Assembly (NCBI GenBank): GCA_016806645.1
Contig: JACSYO010002116.1
Coordinates: 7,305,923-7,369,922 of the forward strand
Origin: Ophiodon elongatus
Taxonomy: Eukaryota; Chordata; Actinopteri; Perciformes; Hexagrammidae
Reading direction: 5' to 3'
Length of the DNA stretch: 64,000 bases
In this document: in pieces, positions 52,603 through 62,183 of the stretch
Layout of the letters: every line of letters starts with the position of its first letter
Numbering within the stretch: the first letter of the stretch is position 1
Program-made: the position numbers and the translations under genes
The notes under the pieces: generated by a model
Database searches by the model: none
The model's input: only the letters and a program-made list of their open reading frames with translations
What the model was told of the DNA's origin: nothing

Positions 52603-55600
52603 GGAACAGTTATGTTCAAGAGGAGAAATGCTAGTAAATTTAGATTTATATTGAAATACATCTAATTGGAAACATGTTACTTGTCTTTAATTAAGCGCCT
52701 GTGTCAGAGAGGATGCTGTTTGACTTAGAATTGATAGAACCATGGCCTATGTGTATTTAAGGCTTAGCTGACCGACCTTTCAAGTGCACCAAACTCATAT
52801 AAAGCACTAATTTAGAGCCCTATTAGGTTTTGAGAGATGGCTAATTAATAGCTCCTTAAATACAAAGATTTAAGTCTTTGGTGGGACACTAAGGCACTGA
52901 GCAGCCATCATGGAAGGCCAATGTCAGCACAGAGAAGGAAAAGTCAAACTATTACTCCAAGGAATGCAATCTAAAATTTACTGTTTTTGTTGTTTGTTTT
53001 TTAACTCTGCACACTATTGCTTACACTGTTGAATCCAGAAACTGGGGAGATTAACTAATGTAAAAATGCAGATTGTACTAACATCAATTGTTAGAGAGCA
53101 TTTTATATTTCATGAATTAAAATTACTTTGTAATTGCAAGCAGTGTCACTAACATCACATGTTTGGGGTTTTTGAGAATGCATTTTACACTTGGATTTGA
53201 GCATACTGCCAACCCCCAAACACCGTCAGCTGAATGAGACAGAAATTCAAAAAGGAGTAAAAATGCAGATGAACCCTGTGGTATACTGCAATGTTTAATT
53301 GGCCTGTAAATGTAAAAAGGCCACAAACCTACAGACAGTGTCACAGATAAGGGGCTGATCGAGGTTACACCAGCGAGATGAATGTTGTGATGCCTGTTCC
53401 CGGTGTGTGAGGAATAAATCAACTGTGCTCACCACATAATGCATGGTGGTTACAGTTATGTTGGACCGGCACCCGACTTGCTGTGGTGTCCCATGGGGAA
53501 CATCGATAGCCTCACAAGCTCATTGTGGCTGCAGTTTGTAGAGCGAGGAGCTGCAATTGCGGTCCACCAAGACACACAGTTGGATGTTTTTTTGGAGTCA
53601 TTAGAGGACCCGCAGAACCAGGCGTTCATGTAGTGGCTTCACCTCATAGCTGGCTGACACCTAATTATGGATACATACAGATGTATAATACACACAGAGC
53701 TGGATACATGGAACTAAGTTCTCATGGCTCAGCTTTCTCAAGCCCTAAAAAAATACAGACTCCTCTCTTCCCAAAACAATGCTCTATTGTTAAGAGGGTT
53801 GACTCGGTGGCCGTCGGGCCTCCCTATCCAAATCTCTTTCTGAAACAAAAGAGAGTTTGTATGCGTGTGTGCAGGTGTGGGAACAAAGAGGCGGCAAGAG
53901 GTAGATGTAGAATGTAGAGCTCACGGTTGATGCAAAGGGTCAGCCCAATCCTCGGCCCCCATGTGACCGACCAGCGTTTTCCTTCTTATGAGGATTCCTT
54001 TGTTCGCTTTTAGGTATTAGCTCGGTTCGTCAGCTGCGAAAAAATAAAACAGCAGCTGTCCACAGAAGGCGAGGCTACCCGCAGTCCTTCACCAGAGCAT
54101 TGTGTACTTCCCTTCTCTCCCACTGCCACATTGTGTTCTTCCATTCTCTCCCACTCTCACGTGACCTTTAGTTGTGGTTGAAAGCATTTTTGAAAAAGGA
54201 TGAACATCCAGAACTAAATAAACTGACCCAGGTGTATCTTAGGTGTCAGCCACGGGAGAAAACTGGTTAAATTATCTTAAAAAAAAAGAAAAGATGCTTC
54301 CTTGCCTTTCTCCGTAGCCTTGGAAACACATTACTCATCTTTGTGCCCCACAATTCTCTGCAACAACAATAGATGACTCATGGTTCCGGTGTCCCTAGGT
54401 GACTTTCTATCAGTCCAGTTATTTTTAATAATAATATTTGGCATTGAAATGTGCAAGTGTTTTATAATAAATATAAATAAACACCACAGTTGCTCCACTC
54501 TTTTTCTCATCCCTTGTGTAATCATCCGCTGCATGGTGTTATCGAACTTTGATCAGTTCAGATTTCATTTAGCGTTTTCTAAATTAAATCTTTTCTACGG
54601 CACCAAAACTGTAGCCAAGCATCCATCTTAGCACTCAGAAACATCATCATGTTTTTAATATAATCAGAGGCTGATGACAAGGCCCAGACTGATGCATAAT
54701 TTCTACATTATTAGTGATCCAAAAACAGAAGAGGTTGAGCAAAAATAATAACAGTGTTAAACAAGCATGACAGTAACAATGGGGGAAGAAAATGTCCCTT
54801 ATTTATAACATGTCTCGACAGCCTTATGAAGCAGTAGGCTATCCATATTATTTTGAGGGGCTTACATCACAACAGAAATAATATTTGTACTCAATATGAC
54901 GTCGGGTGATCTGTTCAGCCCACAGTTTGTTGAACGGACATTTATCCACAAAAATCATCAAATATCGTACAACATAGTTTGACGATTTTGAAGATGTTCT
55001 TATTTATTTTAGATGAGAACATTAAAATTATTTTTCGAGTTACGGTGTGGTATCGATCTTCTCATTTAACAAGAGACGGAGATACAATATACATTTATCC
55101 CTCATACACGGCACAGCAGCACCATGTTAGCCACTAAAACCTTCATAATAGGAGATGATGGTTTTCATTGTAGGCTACAAAGATGATCCGCGTGCACTCA
55201 AAAAGACGCGTAACAAAAAAAGTCGTATGAAAAAGGTATTCAACAAAATGGCCTATTTTCCAACCTTTATCTATACCTGCTTTCACAGCATTGTAGTGCT
55301 TTTAAGTGTTTGCTTTAAAAAGAGACTGTACTCACTGTAGAGGATGGTGCCCTGTGTAGCTCTTGTTTTCACTGTCAAATAGAGAATAACAGTGGTGTCC
55401 TTGATGGTAGCAGGGAGATTATTACTGGCGCCAGAAGGCTGGAGAAGAGATGAAAAGGGCAGCAGCTCCAAATAAGATGTGCCATCGAATGAGGGTATAT
55501 ATACTGTAGTATCTGCAAAGAAAAAAACAAATACAAATTTATAAAAAGCATTTCAATAGAGCGAGAAAAGTGAGCGGAATCCTAATATTCCTTATAAAAT

Positions 55601-58600
55601 ACATTTATGCAGCTGAAAATGAAACGTAATTAGGCTTGGAATGACACATCGAGTAAAAGCAACACCTTACGGTGCTTTTGTTAGTCAACAGAATGGCAAG
55701 AATTGGCTGGCATGTACTTTCGCAGCACTGATAGCTCGCCCCTGAGCAGAGTCAGCAGGGCCCTGTCAGTTATTTCCCACTGGATGGAAAACGGGTATGA
55801 CTTTAAGGAGAGGTGGTGGAGGTACTCGCTCAGGTCATCAACTCCACAAGCCAACGATGATCTGCTGGCTTTTACAAAAAGGACACTGTACACCTCGCAG
55901 ATAGCTTTGCTGTTCCAATGCATGGCAGTTGATTCAAAATAGGCCACCCCGGCCCCAGCTCAGGGGATTCTACCTTCAGAGTCCAGCTCTCAAAGAAAAC
56001 TGCAGTTTATCCTCAGCGGAGAAATCATAACATATACTATGTCTAGTGTTACAAAAACTTGTTTTTTGATTGTAACAGAAATATATATATATCCTTTCAT
56101 AACTCTTGTGTTCATTTTTGTTGGTGCTTTGATGTTGATTTTTTTTTAAACAGACCTGTGAATGACTGACAGCTTTAAGAATAGAAAGTAAAAGAATAGC
56201 AATTTAAAGAACACAAGAGAAATTTGATGTTCAATCAGTGTCAAAGATTATTCAAGTAATGTGGTTTTGGATGTTAGCACATGTAAATGTCACAACTCAG
56301 TAAATAGGTTGATATATTATGGGAAATCAGGTTTATTTAAATATATGCTACAGAGACATTTTAACAACAGTTTTTTGGTATTTGTTCAAACTCAAATTTG
56401 GAAAGCGTCACACTGTGTTGCTAAATTAAAAGATTACTAAAATTGTATGCACACTTTAGTGATCATTTTTTATGCTACTATTGGATATGCAAAGAAGAGA
56501 GGACTCAGTGCCTGCTGCTCTTTTCTTTTTGTAATTTACTGTTAGACTGCTTGAGTCAGACACTGCTGGTGGACAATGGTGCCATAGATGTATTCATAGA
56601 AACAGGGATAACGCAATTGTTGCATATCAGTCAACGTCAACAGCTTATCCTGAAAATGGCCGAGTTATATGGTCTATGAAAATATCAGCAGGGTCTGACA
56701 ATAAGGATGGCTCAGGGCCTAGAGGTCAGTAAGACGCAGACTTGGTCCAGTTTATTGACAGTTTATCAACACCTGAGAACAGTTTTTGGTTGTACCAATT
56801 CTCAAACGGTGATAGTCCTATTCTTGCCTGCATGCCTAGGCACTTTCCAACTCTTGCTCTTTTCCCAGCCAATCAGAGTGGATGACTCTTCAGAGTTGCG
56901 CAAAGAGATAAGTAGAGCAGACATGAAAGCCAATACTTCAAATTACAAAGAGAAAAAAAAAAAACTGTTTCTTTTGTTGTCGGAGGAGCTTTTTTTTTGG
57001 GTTGATAATAATGAATCAATCCTGTAATGTTTGTTGGCAATTTCTGAGAAAGGCAGATTGAGCTGGCTCATTTTTAAGGCATCAGCAATTACAGCAAAAA
57101 GAGCTGGCAGTGTGTTGGCAAAGCAGTAAGCCGACAACCCCTCATCAGGTCCCATTAATGTCAAACACAAAAGCAGCTAATGCTCACGATCCTAAAAAAA
57201 AAAAGTATTTTCTGATTGCTTTTAAAAAAATTGTTATTTCCCCTCACTACATTTACATGATTCTCTCTGGTCCTGATCTTTGAAAGCGTTACCTGCACCA
57301 AGGGCCAATTCAATTTTGTTATTATTTAATTTTCATAAAAAAGTACACACATCAAATTGAATCACAGTCACCTCTTGTTTTCATTTCGCTGTTGTTGTAA
57401 ATACACAAATAAAAGTGTTGTTTTAAAAAAGAATATAGGTTATACTTATAACTGACGTTAGATTAGATTGGAGACGGTCATGGTAAAAGAATTGTCAAAA
57501 AGATAATTTAGAAGCTCCTTTTTTTTTGACAAAGCCAGATTTTTAAAGAACTTAGACCAAAATATAATGTCACTTTAAATAAAAAAAAATTCTTATTCTT
57601 GTTCATTCTTATTTGGATTGATGTCATGGTTAGGTAAAAGTTGCTGGAAAGATATAAATGGGACAAAACTGCTCTCAACTTTCAAATATACGAGAAGTAA
57701 GGACAGAAGGTAATGAGCCGTAAAAGGAGGTCATGATCAATGCAGACCAAGTCTGAATAATTTCCTGCCTCACTGGTTTCCTCTTTTTTGCCTACTGCCA
57801 TACCTTGCAGCCATTTACTCCGTAACTAATTTTTGTGATCACTTAGCTTTCAATTGAATGCTTACATACTTGACAGAATGTCTTTGGCAAGGTCTACGAC
57901 CCACTGTGTCTTCTTCGGAGAGACAATTTATCATAGCTTAAAACTCTGTCATGCCCAGATGAACTAGCTTTATCTTGACAAAACCTGTCTTATGGTTGGC
58001 TACTTGATATCAAATACTCACTCAACCACCTGGCACTGGCCTGGATTACGGTACACCCCACCAGAGGTGCAGCCCCAGGGTCCAAACATAAGGGAGCAAG
58101 ACTCACAGCTCACGCACATCAAGCTTCCTATTTGCAGGCCACACATACGAGACCAACTAAATCTGACTGAGAAGTAAGTCTGAAAGCTGCTTTGGATTGA
58201 CAAGTCTTTGTGTGCTAAAAATAACATAGAAAAGTATACTGCAGTATACAATTGTAGTGATTTAGCCGATGTGGTGATACAGTAGATGTGTGCAGGCAGT
58301 CTGCGTGTAATACTGTCTGAGTAAGGCTTGTAAATCTGTCGTATACATTTTACAGTATGATACCTGACATTTCAGCAGGGAGTGAAACGCTTTGCTGTGC
58401 ATGAAAAAGTTAATATTACCAGTCCTTTGTTGTAGTCTTAATCCTAAACTGAGTACAGAATATAGAACCTACATGTCATACAAAGGGGTGGAGGAAGTAC
58501 TCCGGTCCTTTACCACAATGTAGGGTAGTACTGTAAGAGTCCTGCAGTCCACCTTTCACTTAAAGGTGGCTTTAATTGATATTTTACAATCTGTCAAATG

Positions 58601-61600
58601 ACAATGTGAAAGGGGTCACCCATGGTGATGAACCTACAAAGAATTACCCCCTAAATTTGCAGTTCTCCTCAGCTTCATTTGAGCTTCATAGTGGGTTTAA
58701 TTTCACTTTTTAGCTGTCTGGCTTTCACCTCTCAAAGAATCGTTTTTGTCAACAGCAGGCAGCTATTATCTGCAAAAAGCTCTAATAACCCACTTTATGC
58801 TACCTGCTTGGCACCAAACTGCAGAGAGACACAGTTAGAGACTAGCAGGTCGACAAAGTCGAGCATTTAGCAGTTAAAGAGACATATTTTTCCCTCAGGA
58901 GTTGGTAGAGACCAAAAACAGAGGTAAGGGAGAGCAAAGATTGGACTTACATTCGCTAATTCAATGCTAATGTTGCTTCTTAACCGCTAGATGTGTAAAT
59001 AAGAGGAACAAGTTCCCTATATTAACCTAAAAGGTGACGATGTGTTGTGTATACTTGGTGCTGCTGTCCCCAAGTGGCCAATAAATCCCATAATAAAAAC
59101 ATAATTATCCAAATGAAACGTACTCATAATGTAAAATGGCCTCAACAATTATTTTTATATACCGGTATAATATTTTTGCATGTATTTCTGTTGCATTAAG
59201 CAGTGTTTAAATGTTCAATGATCAAGGTGAAGCTAATTCTAACTAATTAATAAACTGCTTAGTAGTATAAACTATAGCAGTGTATTATATTTTAGAATAA
59301 AACATTGAATGTTTTGTATATGAAAAAATGTAATCTATAGCTAAAGTGACTGCAGCAGACATATCTAGTCTTTATGTTATCTTATCAAGACAAATGATCA
59401 ACTACTAAGCTACATTTTAGAACATTTAGTACCAATAACAATCACATCAGTAGAAGATTAGATCTTCTTGAACAATAACATAAGAGGCAGCAGAGACTCA
59501 TGCGTATCTTGATATTTTTCTTACATACATATGTACGACAAGTCAGCATTTCATCTAGGACACAAACAAGACCACATCATTAGTCACCGGGTAGGTTGAC
59601 ACATCTATAATTAACTCGCAGTGGGGGCTTTATTCTTCTCATATGTCTATTCTTAATTTAATAATTTAAAAGACAAGGTTGTCACCCGGCAAAGTTGACA
59701 CATTCACAGACTTTGTCAGCATGTAAACAGCCTCCGGACTCCGCCGGCCTGCTATTAGAACTGGTATTGCAAAGCACATCGCTGGATGAGTGCTCATATG
59801 AGATTGCACTCTGTTAACCTGAGAGACTGAAATGCTTTTGAAGAGGAGAAATTCCTCAAACTCAGCAGAAATTACTCTAAAAGGCCACTGCTGGTATTTA
59901 AAGGAAAAGTTTTATGAGTGTGAGAAGTTATTAGTTAGAAGGATAAGCAGGAAGTTACTTTATGGTCATGGAAGGAAAAGGCTGCGGGTTTTAGGATTTA
60001 TTAGAAAAAAGTAAAATTGAATTACAAAATTTGGAGAATGTAGAACATCAGATTAGTTTCATAGGTATGGTGGTGGGAGTTTACTATATATATTGTATTA
60101 GTATGCATTATAACCTCACAAAGTCAGGTTATAATGCAGTTTTGGCTTATTAATTCATTTTCAATTAGAAAGCTTGTATGTTGTCACGCAGATGTCCACG
60201 CAAATGTGCTGCAGTCACATGTGATGATACTTTGAGGCACACTTGTAACACTTGAAATAAATCAATGAATGGGTGCGTACTCCTTATTCTCTACTGGCTG
60301 TTTAGAAGTTGGCCAAAGCATCTTTAATAACTGGCTGAGCAAAGCAGCATCTCTGTCATGTAAGCAGCACATAGCTGTCTCCCATGGGAAAAAACAAATG
60401 AGATTGAAGTCCTTAAAATAGCACCATTTTGTGTTACAGTGCCTCGAGAGACAAATCACATTTCAGTAGATTACTTAAACACCTGCAAATTAGCATTTTT
60501 AGAACACATGGCAGAGGTGTCAAATAAGGGTGTCAGATGAACACAGGCTGCTCAAGCCATGTTAATGGCTGTCAACGTCAGCTTCAAGCGCCATTCCGTC
60601 AGATTTCCACGTGTTCTGTAAACACAACATTATGCTATCAGCCTAAATCCCATTCAGGGGTTGTGAAGGTGAAGCTCAATCCAGTTTTCATTGTTGAAAC
60701 TCTAATAAGAATGTCCATCGCTTATCATATTCCCCAGGCTTAAAATGTACAGCACATAACGACATGTGGTGGCTACTGTGGATCTCCTTATTGAAACCCC
60801 ATGACTGAAAGCATCGTTAGTGCATTGCACTATGTGTTGCAGAGAAAGAGAAAAGCTTTCTGTTATTGCACGTGGGTTAGTTGACAAAAATAACAGTAGC
60901 AGAAAAACACTCAAAATTTAAAGTTTTTTTTTAAAAACACTTCAATACTTTGAACTCTGAGAGCTCCGTGTAAAAGCTTCTACACTGTGGGGAAATACTA
61001 CACAATGGATGTGCTAATATTTTTTCTTTTTTTTTTCCAACGTCACCTTTACGCCTACACACAAGATTCATAGAGACTAGTTAGGATTCATACGCCGCTT
61101 AGCCTGGTCCTGTGTAGATTGTAACCCACAGAGTGCGGAAACTTGCGAGATTTACTGCCCAACGACCTATCCTAACCTTAACCATTCCAGATCAATACAT
61201 AACCATAACCATTTCATAAAGAGCTTCACATATTGTGGTGTACCCTTGAGACACGCCCGCTTAGTCTTGACTTTTTTTTTTTTTTTTTTTACTACTATTA
61301 GTAGAAGTTGTCCGGATATGCTGATGATAGCAGATTAGATCTGAGCAGATAAACACACCTTAATCTATTCATTACACTTTTGCTTGCGTGTTTTGGGATT
61401 AGTTATAGACTGTAGCTAGACTAACACAACACAACATCTGAAATGTCAATCAGTCGTGAGCAGCTTGGCTTGCCTTATCAAGCTCACAAACAATTAATTT
61501 ACACCTCTAGTGTTACTAACGTTGTCACTGACAGAGAATGACAACGACCTCAAAATACAGGATGCTGTTTTCTACACCGAGCGAGTCATGGATGGCAAGA

Positions 61601-62151
61601 GAGGTAGAAAGGGGCGTCAGTAGCCACATTGTAAGTGCACTGAGAAGAAATCTGCAAAGAAAAAAACGCCTGTAGTGTGTGTGTCTAGTACTGCTGTCTC
61701 CTTAGCATAAGTGTCGGAGCGGTTGGTACAAAACAAATATTTTTGTTGGGGACGAGGGTGAGAACTGAGGGGTGATGTTCGTTCCACAGGGATATCTAGG
61801 GCTCGCCAACATTACGTAGCTGAATGTTGAGCGAGTGCTGCAAGGTCGTGTTCTCATTCTCAATGAGCGCTGGAGGTGAACATGGACACACGGCGATGGT
61901 TCAAGCTGCTTATATGGATCTTTCATTTCATTAATCATATCCTGAATAATTCACATCGCTCAAAATTCCTAATGCAGCTCACTCTATTTTCCCCTCATAG
62001 TGAAACCTATTAGCCAAAGAGGCTCAGCATATATTAAACAATATAATTTGTTGGCTGGCTCTTCATGATACAACTATGGAGGTCACAGTACAGTAGGGTT
62101 TTAAGTTTTTTACTGCTCGAGTGTGTGTTTATATCTATATAGATATAGATA

Positions 62152-62183
<32 letters not shown>

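Larger units (their letters stand above)
47342..55335 (-). other. eys: eys intron (8.0 kb)
   Basis: Contains the 51.2-kb teleost repeat, an imperfect inverted repeat at 52161-52265 and an interrupted AC array. A GC-richer block at 48300-49350 has longish chance frames but no recognisable product. Confidence 0.65.
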
